A DNA stretch of 27,931 bases from JBFWIW01 sp050253535 (GTDB lineage: Bacteria; Bacillota; Clostridia; Oscillospirales; Oscillospiraceae), in contig JBFWIW010000042.1 in the NCBI GenBank assembly GCA_050253535.1, positions 1-27,931 of the forward strand. The letters run 5' to 3'. The first letter of the stretch is position 1. The number at the start of each line of letters is the position of its first letter. The notes under the pieces were generated by a model. The model did no database searches. It was given only the letters and a program-made list of their open reading frames with translations, and had not been told where the DNA came from. Below, in pieces: positions 1 to 6,781 of the stretch. The position numbers were made by a program, and so were the translations under genes.

Positions 1-63
1 AATTATCTTCTTCGAATTCGTGAGCGTCCCGTCCAGATCGAGCGCCAAAACCTTATATATCAT
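1..63 (-). CDS. HAD-family hydrolase, N-terminal fragment
   Basis: The first 21 codons of a minus-strand gene that runs off the left edge. The peptide starts MIYKVLALDLDGTLTNSKK. The DLDGT stretch is HAD motif I, whose first Asp is the phosphorylated nucleophile in this phosphatase superfamily. The context after motif I fits the Cof/YbiV-like sugar-phosphate phosphatases. An AGGAG ribosome binding site lies 7 bases before the ATG at 61-63. It follows the zinc alcohol dehydrogenase on the same strand with a gap of about 75 bp, so the two are probably co-transcribed, perhaps for a sugar or polyol. The substrate cannot be told from this fragment. Confidence 0.8.
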   Translation of the reverse strand, partial: MIYKVLALDLDGTLTNSKKII

Positions 64-137
64 TGAATACTCCTGAGTATTATTTTAATGTGACGGGTCT
101 TACATCAAAAACAAAGCTTTCGATGTAGTGGCTTTTC

Positions 138-1196
138 TTACCATTCCGGTTTATAAATGACCTTTATCGCCTCGCGTGAAAGCATCGCCTCGACGCCCTT
201 GAAGAAATCCGTGAGCGGCAAAACGTGGGTTATCATGGTCTTTACGTCGATCTTATCGGCATTCATAAGCCTTATGACGTTGCGCCACGACACGGGGTTG
301 AAGCCCATGTGCCCGATGAGCGAGATGTTGCGGTTCACCATGTTGTTCAGCGAATAATTGACCGGATTCCAGTCGTAGCCGATGCGGAGTATCTTCCCGC
401 CGTATCGCGTTATGTCAACGCCTAGTTCGATCAGCGAGTTTGGGCCTGCGCCGTCGAGGACCATGGAAACCCCCTCGCCGTTCGTCATATCCTTCACTGT
501 TTTTACAATGTTTTCGTCCTCGGCCTCGAGTATTTTCGTCGCGCCGAGTTTTAGTGCCGCGTCTCGGTGCAGCTTGTTCGTGGATTTGCGGACTATGCAG
601 ATTATGTCAACCGCACCCGCCGCGTTCGCGACCGTTATGCTGCCGAGGGACAGCGGCCCCGCGCCGAAGACGGCGACGCTCTCTCCCGGCATGAGGCCGC
701 CCTGCTGGACGGCGGCGTTATAGCCGTTCGCGGGCGGGTCGAGTATCGCGCCCTCCTCGAAGGAAATCTTGTCCGGCAGGCGCATGAGGCAGGTCGGATG
801 CGTCTTTAAAACGTGCTCCTGCACGCGGATATACTCGGCAAAGCCGCCGTTTAACCGCGAGCCCAGCCCCTTTCTGCTCGGGCACTGGAGATACTCGCCC
901 TTTATGCAGGCCGGGCAGGTTCCGCAGACATAGCCCGTGTTGTCGGAGCAGACCCTGTCGCCGACCTTCCAGTTTTCGACCCGGCTGCCCACCTCGGCTA
1001 TCTCGCCGGAGAACTCGTGGCCCATTATGACCGGGGTATAGAGCGTCGAGCGCCCCAGATAGGAATTCATGTCCGAGCCGCAGAGACCCGCCGCCCTGAC
1101 CTTGATCAGTACGTCGCCGTCCCCGATCTCGGGTATGGGCATGTCCCTTATCTCGATGCCGCCCTTTTCCTGCGCGAATCTGAATACCGCTTTCAT
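138..1196 (-). CDS. Zinc-dependent medium-chain alcohol dehydrogenase
   Basis: A 352-residue MDR-superfamily dehydrogenase of the sorbitol/threonine dehydrogenase type, which oxidises a secondary alcohol or polyol with NAD(P). Visible features: catalytic zinc ligands Cys39 (in GLCGSD) and His60-Glu61 (GHE), a structural zinc cluster Cys91, Cys94, Cys97 and Cys105, and a Rossmann segment VFGAGPLSLG near residue 180. The ATG at 1194-1196 is preferred to an in-frame TTG 15 bp upstream, because GAGGAGG sits 7 bases before it and would overlap the upstream start. A promoter lies at 1247-1274. The next gene on the strand is a HAD phosphatase, which suggests carbohydrate or polyol metabolism. The exact substrate is not deducible. 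Confidence 0.93.
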   Translation of the reverse strand: MKAVFRFAQEKGGIEIRDMPIPEIGDGDVLIKVRAAGLCGSDMNSYLGRSTLYTPVIMGHEFSGEIAEVGSRVENWKVGDRVCSDNTGYVCGTCPACIKGEYLQCPSRKGLGSRLNGGFAEYIRVQEHVLKTHPTCLMRLPDKISFEEGAILDPPANGYNAAVQQGGLMPGESVAVFGAGPLSLGSITVANAAGAVDIICIVRKSTNKLHRDAALKLGATKILEAEDENIVKTVKDMTNGEGVSMVLDGAGPNSLIELGVDITRYGGKILRIGYDWNPVNYSLNNMVNRNISLIGHMGFNPVSWRNVIRLMNADKIDVKTMITHVLPLTDFFKGVEAMLSREAIKVIYKPEW

Positions 1197-1246
1197 GTCC
1201 GTCCTCCTCAAATCAATCGCAAGTCCCGGCGTTATACGCCCTAATA

Positions 1247-1274
1247 ATTATATAACATATTAAATATAATTCAA
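1247..1274 (-). promoter_or_regulatory. Promoter of the zinc alcohol dehydrogenase gene
   Basis: On the minus strand a -35 box TTGAAT (1274-1269) is followed after 16 bp by a perfect -10 box TATAAT (1252-1247), about 50 bp before the start codon. The surroundings are very AT-rich. Confidence 0.6.
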
Positions 1275-1292
1275 TATAAAATCCGATCCGGA

Positions 1293-1625
1293 CTAAAATA
1301 CGAATCTTGTCAATATTATGTATACTGCCGTCCCGCCGCCTATGCTGAGCAGGACATTCCCCTTCCACGCGTGGAGGGCCACGATGGCGGCGGCGGCTAT
1401 GAGCTCCGGCGCGCCGTGGGGCGGGGCCGTCACCGAGACGCTTTTGAAGCAGTAGACGACCAGAAGTCCCATCATCGCGGGCGGCAGCACCCTGCCCAGA
1501 TAGCCGACGAACGCCGGCTGCTTTTTCCCCTCCGGAAAGAGCAGAAACGGCAGAAAACGCGTGATCTGCGTGCCGGCGGCGATTGCGAGTATCATGATTA
1601 CCGTCTGCGGAGCCGTCAGATGCAT
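1293..1625 (-). CDS. azlD: AzlD family branched-chain amino acid transport subunit
   Basis: A 110-residue small membrane protein of the AzlD family, partner of AzlC in export of branched-chain amino acids and analogues. It has about four hydrophobic segments, and the ITRFLPFLLFPE stretch near the N terminus is typical of the family. The ATG at 1625 is chosen because GGGAGGA precedes it by 8 bases. Upstream in-frame codons lie inside azlC and do not look like an AzlD sequence. It overlaps the end of azlC by 10 bp, so the two are translationally coupled. Confidence 0.92.
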   Translation of the reverse strand: MHLTAPQTVIMILAIAAGTQITRFLPFLLFPEGKKQPAFVGYLGRVLPPAMMGLLVVYCFKSVSVTAPPHGAPELIAAAAIVALHAWKGNVLLSIGGGTAVYIILTRFVF

Positions 1626-2323
1626 AGCTTTTTCCTCCCTGCCGCGAGAACGGCCAGGATCATCGCCATGGCCGGTATCACAAAGTTCGAAGGCCCGAAA
1701 ATCGTGAGCGAAACAACCGTAAGTATTATGCCTATGACGCCGGCCGGCCTGTTCTCCGGCTTTTTCCACTGTTCCATGAAGAGCACGATGAAAAGCGCCG
1801 TCAGCACAAAGTCAAGGCCGCTCGTGTCGAAATTTATCCCGCCGCCGACAAGTCCGCCCAGAAAAGTCCCGAACACCCAGTACAGGTAGTCGAGCAGTGA
1901 CACCGCGAAATAGAAATGTCTGCGCTCAACGCCCTCCGGCGGCTCTGTCGAGCAGGAGATTGAAAACGTCTCGTCGCAGAGAACATAGATCAGAAAATAC
2001 CTCACTTTGCCGAGCCCGCTGTACTTATGCAGCATGGATATGCCGTAAAACAGGTGGCGCGCGTTTACCATGAGGCTCATCAGAAAAGCCTGCAGCGGGT
2101 TGAACGCGACGGTGAGGAGCGTTATCGCCACAAACTGCATGCTCCCGCAGAAGGCCACGGCGCTCATCAGTACGGCCCACAGCGTTCCGTACCCCTTTGT
2201 CTGCATCAGAATGCCGTATGCCATGCCAAGTATGAGAAATCCCGTCATCACGGGAACGGTGTGCGGGAACGCCGCCTTAAACGCCTTTTTCAGCTTTGCG
2301 CGCTGTGAAATCTCAGTATCCAT
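1616..2323 (-). CDS. azlC: AzlC family branched-chain amino acid exporter
   Basis: A 235-residue permease of the AzlC/YgaZ (LIV-E) family. Characteristic stretches are the early GFLILGMAYGILM segment and SLMVNARHLFYGISM in the middle. Multiple hydrophobic helices are evident. The start ATG at 2323 has GGAGG 6 bases upstream. The in-frame extension further upstream runs through the structured leader and is rejected. It forms an operon with azlD. In Bacillus subtilis azlBCD is controlled by an Lrp-type protein, but no such regulator is seen here. Instead a long leader with strong secondary structure lies between the predicted promoter and the start. Confidence 0.94.
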   Translation of the reverse strand: MDTEISQRAKLKKAFKAAFPHTVPVMTGFLILGMAYGILMQTKGYGTLWAVLMSAVAFCGSMQFVAITLLTVAFNPLQAFLMSLMVNARHLFYGISMLHKYSGLGKVRYFLIYVLCDETFSISCSTEPPEGVERRHFYFAVSLLDYLYWVFGTFLGGLVGGGINFDTSGLDFVLTALFIVLFMEQWKKPENRPAGVIGIILTVVSLTIFGPSNFVIPAMAMILAVLAAGRKKLCI

Positions 2324-2344
2324 GGACCCTCCGGAATATGTACA

Positions 2345-2454
2345 GAAGTATTTCTCTATGCGGAGACTATCGGCCTTTAAATGCCCGTGGACTAATATAA
2401 TATCACCAGTCCAAAGGCTGGTGATACTGCAAACTGTCCGCCGCCGCATACTTC
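2345..2454 (-). promoter_or_regulatory. Structured 5' leader RNA of azlCD
   Basis: Reading the minus strand, the RNA can form a closing helix of GAAGTAT (2454-2448) with ATACTTC (2351-2345), extended after a bulge by GCGG with CCGC. Inside is a perfect 9-bp hairpin, TATCACCAG with CTGGTGATA (2426-2418 and 2409-2401), and GGAC can pair with GTCC around it. The layout is a closed multi-helix element about 110 nt long, ending about 20 nt before azlC. No match to T-box, lysine, glycine or purine riboswitch core sequences was recognised. Confidence 0.4.
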
Positions 2455-2555
2455 TCATGAACTGTTGATAATCTATATAATATTGAAAATATACAGGCAA
2501 AAATTTGGCGGTGCATCAGTAATATTTGGTTAGAAAATTTTTATTATTTTATCAT

Positions 2556-2584
2556 ATAATAATGACGAATTCAACTATTATCAA
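2556..2584 (-). promoter_or_regulatory. Predicted azlCD promoter
   Basis: A minus-strand -35 box TTGATA (2584-2579) and -10 box TATTAT (2561-2556) are separated by 17 bp. A start site near 2549 would give a leader of about 225 nt containing the structured element. The rest of 2460-2740 is AT-rich with no gene seen. Confidence 0.45.
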
Positions 2585-2740
2585 TCTGCTGCGGAATGCA
2601 TGATACGACTATCCGATTAACCTGATGAAAGCGGCCTGTTTTCCGCCTGCGTTATCCTTGCTTTTTATTTTCATCATCTCAATTAAATGGCAGTATTAAT
2701 GGCTTCTCAATAATAATTATTTCTAAAACGCAAAAAACAA

Positions 2741-2769
2741 TTGACTTTTAGCCAACAGTGTGTTATATT
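2741..2769 (+). promoter_or_regulatory. Promoter of the cold-shock gene
   Basis: A -35 box TTGACT (2741-2746) and -10 box TATATT (2764-2769) are separated by 17 bp. It implies a 5' untranslated leader of about 250 nt, which is usual for cold-shock genes. Confidence 0.65.
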
Positions 2770-2873
2770 TAAACGGTGTCAATATGATAGCTTTGATCTC
2801 ACATACTTTGTAAGTCATTGTTCTTTGATGGCCTTTAAAGCATGTGATTTTTTGTTTTTATATCGATATCATG

Positions 2874-2999
2874 GGCCTTGTTTGAAAAATCTCTGCGACC
2901 GTCTTTTCGCCGAATTTTTCGCCGTGCTGTTTGCCTGCGGAAATTTTTCCTGCCAACATTCGTCAGAAAATCAAACACAAAGATTTTTCAAACAAGGCC
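2874..2999 (+). promoter_or_regulatory. Cold-shock gene leader with 19-bp perfect inverted repeat
   Basis: GGCCTTGTTTGAAAAATCT at 2874-2892 is matched exactly by its reverse complement at 2981-2999, enclosing 88 nt. The right arm ends 14 nt before the GGAGG ribosome binding site. The enclosed part holds two copies of a TTTTCGCCG motif. Established knowledge: cspA-type leaders in enterobacteria refold with temperature. That this stem has such a role is inference. It could also be a small mobile repeat. Confidence 0.55.
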
Positions 3000-3024
3000 T
3001 AAATAATTTTTTTGGAGGTACCTT

Positions 3025-3240
3025 ATGAATAATGGTACAGTAAAATGGTTTAACTCAGAGAAAGGTTTCGGATTTATATCCAACGATAACGGCGGAGACG
3101 ATGTATTTGTACATTTTTCCGCTATCGTAGCAAGCGGTTATAAATCTCTGACAGAGGGTCAGAGGGTCACTTTTGATGTCGAAGCAGACCCGAAGAACAG
3201 ACAGAAACTCAGAGCTGTCAACGTTAACATTGCCAGCTGA
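3025..3240 (+). CDS. Cold-shock domain protein (CspA family)
   Basis: A 71-residue single cold-shock domain, full length for the family. It carries RNP1 as KGFGFI and RNP2 as VFVHF, the surface aromatic motifs that bind single-stranded RNA and DNA. Start KWFN context near residue 7 is typical. These proteins act as RNA chaperones in the cytoplasm. The RBS is GGAGG, 6 bases before the ATG. It is monocistronic: it has its own promoter, a long leader and a terminator just downstream. Which csp paralogue it is cannot be decided. Confidence 0.97.
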   Translation: MNNGTVKWFNSEKGFGFISNDNGGDDVFVHFSAIVASGYKSLTEGQRVTFDVEADPKNRQKLRAVNVNIAS

Positions 3241-3264
3241 GGGATTTCCCTTTAACGTACGGCA

Positions 3265-3304
3265 AAAAATGCAGAACAGAAATATATTTCTGTTCTGCAT
3301 TTTT
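3265..3304 (+). terminator. Rho-independent terminator of the cold-shock gene
   Basis: A perfect 16-bp stem (3269-3284 with 3285-3300, ATGCAGAACAGAAATA and its complement) is flanked by A-run and T-run, so it could also work on the other strand. Confidence 0.85.
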
Positions 3305-3367
3305 ATACTATTCTTCCATTAAAGGGCAGACAGGATTTGCGAGGAAATTTTTTGTCCTGCAGGGCCG

Positions 3368-3467
3368 NNNNNNNNNNNNNNNNNNNNNNNNNNNNNNNNN
3401 NNNNNNNNNNNNNNNNNNNNNNNNNNNNNNNNNNNNNNNNNNNNNNNNNNNNNNNNNNNNNNNNNNN
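3368..3467. other. Assembly gap (100 N)
   Basis: Exactly 100 N, a conventional scaffold placeholder of unknown true length. Flanks share no obvious overlap. The left flank ends in a segment resembling 11355-11380, so a repeat may have broken the assembly. The short known pieces around it (3305-3367 and 3468-3493) hold no recognised gene. The terminator of the TRAP operon may lie inside. Confidence 0.95.
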
Positions 3468-3493
3468 GTATAGCCCGCCTTCCCCGAAAAGCA

Positions 3494-4774
3494 CTACATC
3501 ATGCCCAGTACTTTCGGCAGCCATGTTATAAATCCGGGAACATAGGTAATAATCAGGATATCTATAATCAGAATCATAAGAAACGGTATTACCTTCTTCG
3601 ATACCCGCTCAATTGAAGACCCGCCGATACCGGCCGCGATCAGAATATTCAGCGCCATCGGCGGAGTGAGCATGCCTACGGAAGTATTCACAACCATAAT
3701 AATGCCGATTTCCAGATAGCTCACCCCGATCTGCGACGCAATCGGCAGAATCATGGGCGTCATCATAAGGATGATCGCGTTTGTCTCCAGAAACACGCCC
3801 AGAATCAGAAGGAGCACATTCAGTATCAGCATGATGGCGGCGGGATTGGAGATAGTGCTCAAAATCGCGGAGGCGATCGTATCGGGAATTTTCTCATAGA
3901 CCAGCAGCCAGGAAAAAGCGCCGGACGCCGCGATTACGAACATGACGATAGCGGTGCTTCTGCCGGCCTGAATAATAATACGGGGCAGATCTTTAATCTT
4001 TATTTCTTTATAAATCCCCAGACAGACAATAAGCGCATAGACGATTGCCACCGCGGCAGACTCCGTCGGAGTAAAAACGCCGCCGTAGATGCCGCCCAAA
4101 ATGATGACCGGCATCAGAATCGCGAAGATAGCATTTAAAAAAGATTTTCCCAGGCCCTTCAGGTCGAACGGAATCGTGCCGTAGTGGTAGCGCTTTGCCT
4201 TTATGACCATAACGATGCTCAGAGACAGCACCATCAGCCCCGCGGGCACGAAACCGGCCATAAACAGCGTGCCGATGGAAACGCCGCTGACGACGCCGAA
4301 TGTTATCATGGGCGTGCTGGGCGGCACAACAACGCCCAACGTGCCGGAGGCCGCGGCGACGGCGCAGGCATAATCCCTGTCGTAACCGTCATCTTCCATC
4401 GCGGGGATCATTGTGCCGCCGATAGCCGCGGTGGTCGCCGCGTTGGAACCGGAAAGGGCTCCGAAGAAAGCGGAGGAGAAAACGGTGATCACATTCAGCC
4501 CGCCCGGCACCCAGCCGATCAGATTTTTCGCGAAGTTAATCAGCCGCTTGGACATACCGCCCGACTCCATGATGCTGCCGGCAAGCATGAAGAAAGGCAC
4601 CGCCATAAAGGGAAACGAGTCCATAGAGGAAAACATCTTTTGCGGCAGCACAATGAGGCTGTCGCTCATTCCGCCAAAAATCATCGCGGCCCCGCAGGCC
4701 AGTGTCAGACACACCGCAATGGGAACATTGAGCAGCAGCAATACGGCAAGGGACGAAAAGAGGACCGCCGTCAT
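3494..4774 (-). CDS. dctM: TRAP transporter large permease (DctM family)
   Basis: A 426-residue membrane protein with about 12 hydrophobic segments, full length for the TRAP DctM/SiaM subunit, which couples sodium flux to solute uptake. Family stretches include SGSNAATTAAIGGTMIPAM, GVVVPPSTPMITFGV and ILLMILGVFLE-type motifs. The ATG at 4774 is chosen over a GTG 3 bp upstream because AGGAGG is then 7 bases away. It overlaps the TGA stop of dctQ by one base (TGATG), so translation is coupled. Last gene of the catabolic operon. Confidence 0.95.
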   Translation of the reverse strand: MTAVLFSSLAVLLLLNVPIAVCLTLACGAAMIFGGMSDSLIVLPQKMFSSMDSFPFMAVPFFMLAGSIMESGGMSKRLINFAKNLIGWVPGGLNVITVFSSAFFGALSGSNAATTAAIGGTMIPAMEDDGYDRDYACAVAAASGTLGVVVPPSTPMITFGVVSGVSIGTLFMAGFVPAGLMVLSLSIVMVIKAKRYHYGTIPFDLKGLGKSFLNAIFAILMPVIILGGIYGGVFTPTESAAVAIVYALIVCLGIYKEIKIKDLPRIIIQAGRSTAIVMFVIAASGAFSWLLVYEKIPDTIASAILSTISNPAAIMLILNVLLLILGVFLETNAIILMMTPMILPIASQIGVSYLEIGIIMVVNTSVGMLTPPMALNILIAAGIGGSSIERVSKKVIPFLMILIIDILIITYVPGFITWLPKVLGMM

Positions 4775-5247
4775 CACAGCACCTCCTGTTTCTCTTCTTT
4801 GTGAAGGAAAAATGCCTGTATAATTCTAAACAGCATCAGGCAGAAACCTAAAAGCAGGGGAATATAAACGATCCACATGGGGATGTGCATTGCGGGAGAG
4901 AGCTGTGAGACTCTGCTCTGATTCAAAACCAGCTTATAAGACAGGCCGATCATAAGGCCTGTGAAAATAAACAGAAATATAAAGCGGATAAAGCCAAAGA
5001 AGGGCTTTATTTTTTTAGGAAGCTTATCCATCACAAAACTGAGACCCAGGTGCGCGTTCTCCCGAAACCCAAGGGAAATTCCCGCAAAGGCGGAAACAAT
5101 CATCAGGTATCTCGCGGCCTCTTCCGACCAGGTCAGGGAACCTAATTGAAAATATCTGACCGCCGTTCCCAAAATTGTGACAATTGTCATTGCCGGGAAG
5201 GTCACTAAAAGAATGGCTTCTTCCAATCGGTTAATTATTTTCTTCAT
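4774..5247 (-). CDS. dctQ: TRAP transporter small permease (DctQ family)
   Basis: A 157-residue protein with four membrane segments, matching the usual size of the TRAP small subunit. SLTWSEEAARYLMIVSAFAG matches the family's conserved W-x-EE-x-x-R region. The start ATG at 5247 has GGAGG 6 bases upstream. A longer in-frame start without RBS was rejected. It is followed directly by dctM. It is separated from dctP by 369 bp that contain hairpins and an intergenic repeat, which is unusually long for a TRAP operon. Confidence 0.93.
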   Translation of the reverse strand: MKKIINRLEEAILLVTFPAMTIVTILGTAVRYFQLGSLTWSEEAARYLMIVSAFAGISLGFRENAHLGLSFVMDKLPKKIKPFFGFIRFIFLFIFTGLMIGLSYKLVLNQSRVSQLSPAMHIPMWIVYIPLLLGFCLMLFRIIQAFFLHKEEKQEVL

Positions 5248-5297
5248 GGTTATTCCTCCATATACCACCGCCCGCCAGGGCACATGCGGATAGGATT

Positions 5298-5334
5298 TAA
5301 CGGCGCTGCGTTTTTTTCAGACGCGGCGCCGTTA
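5298..5334. repeat. GC-rich hairpin between dctP and dctQ
   Basis: TAACGGCGC (5298-5306) pairs with GCGCCGTTA (5326-5334), and an inner GCGT/ACGC pairing extends the stem around a T-rich loop. It lies just upstream of dctQ on the minus strand and could affect dctQ expression or mark the edge of an inserted repeat. Confidence 0.6.
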
Positions 5335-5346
5335 CGCGCAGACGGC

Positions 5347-5380
5347 ATGACATATCACGATTAAAATCGTGATATGTCAT
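5347..5380. repeat. Perfect 16-bp palindrome arms, 2-nt centre
   Basis: ATGACATATCACGATT (5347-5362), AA, then the exact reverse complement (5365-5380). It abuts the next hairpin and repeat copy A. It could be an operator or a cruciform-forming part of the repeat. No T-run follows on either strand, so it is not an ordinary terminator. Confidence 0.75.
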
Positions 5381-5384
5381 CAGC

Positions 5385-5570
5385 TTGCCGGAAAAGCCCT
5401 TTGGGCTTCTCCGGCAAAGGGCCTGCATAGCGGCTGCTCTGCCGCGGCCGCCATGCGCGGCGTCATTTCAGCCTCACATGTCACCGGAAATGACGGATTC
5501 CAATCTATTTCCGCCGTGCGCGGCGGAAACTCTGCGAAGCTTTTCCGGCTCAGCAGGTTTTTCGGCAGCC
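5385..5570. repeat. Palindrome-headed intergenic repeat, copy A
   Basis: It begins with a hairpin (5385-5417, TTGCCGGAAAAGCCC paired with GGGCTTCTCCGGCAA, one mismatch). Then follow AAAGGGCCTGCATAGCGGCT, a GTCATTTC/GAAATGAC dyad, and a 64-bp tail (5507-5570) that starts ATTTCCGCCG and ends GGCAGCC. The same blocks in the same order occur at 16558-16708 (copy B), where the central 40 bp or so is absent. It holds no credible ORF. Confidence 0.6.
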
Positions 5571-5616
5571 TCATATCCGCATAGCCGCCGGCAGAATCAA
5601 TAAGCAGCCGGGTCTA

Positions 5617-6714
5617 TTACTTCGCTTCCTTGATACGGGCAACCAAATCTCCGTATTGATCCGCAAACTTTTCGTAAACCTGATTTGCGGCATCCTGGAA
5701 CAGGCTCTTGTCTACATCGTTGACCGCAGTGCCGTAATCCTCGATTTCCTTCAGATATGTAGACACCATATCGGCACAGCACTGGCGCTCATAGTCGCGC
5801 GCCTCGTTTGCGGCATCCTGGACAAGGCCCTGCAGATCGGCGGGCAGAGACTGCCATAAAGTTTCCGAAATGCAGACCTGCGCCGCGCCGTAGAAGTGCT
5901 CTGTCCTGGATAAATACTTCTGCGTTTCATACAGTTTGTTGGTCGCTATGAGAGCGATGGGGTTCTCCTGGCCGTCGACCGTTTTCTGCTGCAGCGCGGT
6001 ATAAAGCTCGCTGAAGGACATGGTGATCACGTTGGCGCCGCACGCCTCAAAAAACGCCACATACACGGAATTTTCGGGAACACGCATCGTGAGGCCCTTG
6101 ACATCGTCGGGAGAGCTGATCGCGCGCTTGCTGTTGGTCATATTGCGGTAGCCGTTCTCCCAATAGGCAAGCAGGCGGAAACCGCACTCTTCGGGCATAC
6201 CGGAGGCGACCTCCGTGCCGATTTCGCCGTCCAGAATCTCATAGGCCTGTTCTGTGCTCTCGAACAGGTACGGCAGGTCAAAAACGCCCATAGGGGCATA
6301 GAAACTGTTGATGACGCCCGGAATGATGGCGATATCGCAGGTGCCGAGCTGCAGGCTCTCAGCCAGTTCACGCTCACCGCCCAGCGCGCTGTTGGCGTAA
6401 ATATCAACGGAAACGTTATAGCCGGCATTCGCGGCGGAGGTCTCCAGCAGCTCTTTGAATTTGTTTGCGCCCATATTATAAGGGTGGTCGTCGGCAACAA
6501 CGTCGGCGAACTTGATTACAATAGCCTCCCCGGAGGCGCTTGCCGCTGAAGTGCCGGAAGAGGAAGCCGCTGACGAGGCGCCGGAAGCAGTGCCGGAGGT
6601 AGTGCCGGAAGCGGAGCCGGAAGAAGTATCTGAAGAACCACAGGCAGTCAGTAACGCTATCATCATAGCCAGTGCAAGGATACAAGAAAATGGTCTTTTA
6701 AGCGTAGTTTTCAT
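5617..6714 (-). CDS. dctP: TRAP transporter substrate-binding lipoprotein (DctP family)
   Basis: A 365-residue solute-binding protein. A signal peptide ends in the lipobox LTAC (Cys25), followed by a Ser/Gly/Ala/Thr-rich linker of about 35 residues to the membrane anchor. The mature domain shows DctP hallmarks: a GLTMRVPE stretch whose Arg binds the substrate carboxylate in this family, and KTVDGQENP. The ligand is therefore probably an organic acid. The RBS AAGGAGA precedes the ATG. It lies 67 bp after the lyase gene, with a hairpin in that gap, and before dctQ. As receptor for the operon's substrate it is the best protein to test ligand identity. Confidence 0.95.
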   Translation of the reverse strand: MKTTLKRPFSCILALAMMIALLTACGSSDTSSGSASGTTSGTASGASSAASSSGTSAASASGEAIVIKFADVVADDHPYNMGANKFKELLETSAANAGYNVSVDIYANSALGGERELAESLQLGTCDIAIIPGVINSFYAPMGVFDLPYLFESTEQAYEILDGEIGTEVASGMPEECGFRLLAYWENGYRNMTNSKRAISSPDDVKGLTMRVPENSVYVAFFEACGANVITMSFSELYTALQQKTVDGQENPIALIATNKLYETQKYLSRTEHFYGAAQVCISETLWQSLPADLQGLVQDAANEARDYERQCCADMVSTYLKEIEDYGTAVNDVDKSLFQDAANQVYEKFADQYGDLVARIKEAK

Positions 6715-6734
6715 AGTAATCTCCTTTCATATTG

Positions 6735-6758
6735 TTAACAGCTATTGCCGGCTGTTAA
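6735..6758 (-). promoter_or_regulatory. Hairpin upstream of dctP
   Basis: TTAACAGC (6735-6742) and GCTGTTAA (6751-6758) form a perfect 8-bp stem with an 8-nt loop in the gap between the lyase gene and dctP. Without a T-run, it may be an RNA processing or stabilising site that raises binding-protein levels. This role is inference. Confidence 0.4.
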
Positions 6759-6781
6759 TTACTGGTCTGCGTTTTTTACTC

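Noticed and set aside
2345..2454. T-box or known amino acid riboswitch before azlC
   Set aside because: No T-box antiterminator sequence (GG-rich NCCA-pairing bulge) nor lysine or glycine riboswitch core was found, so it is only called a structured leader.
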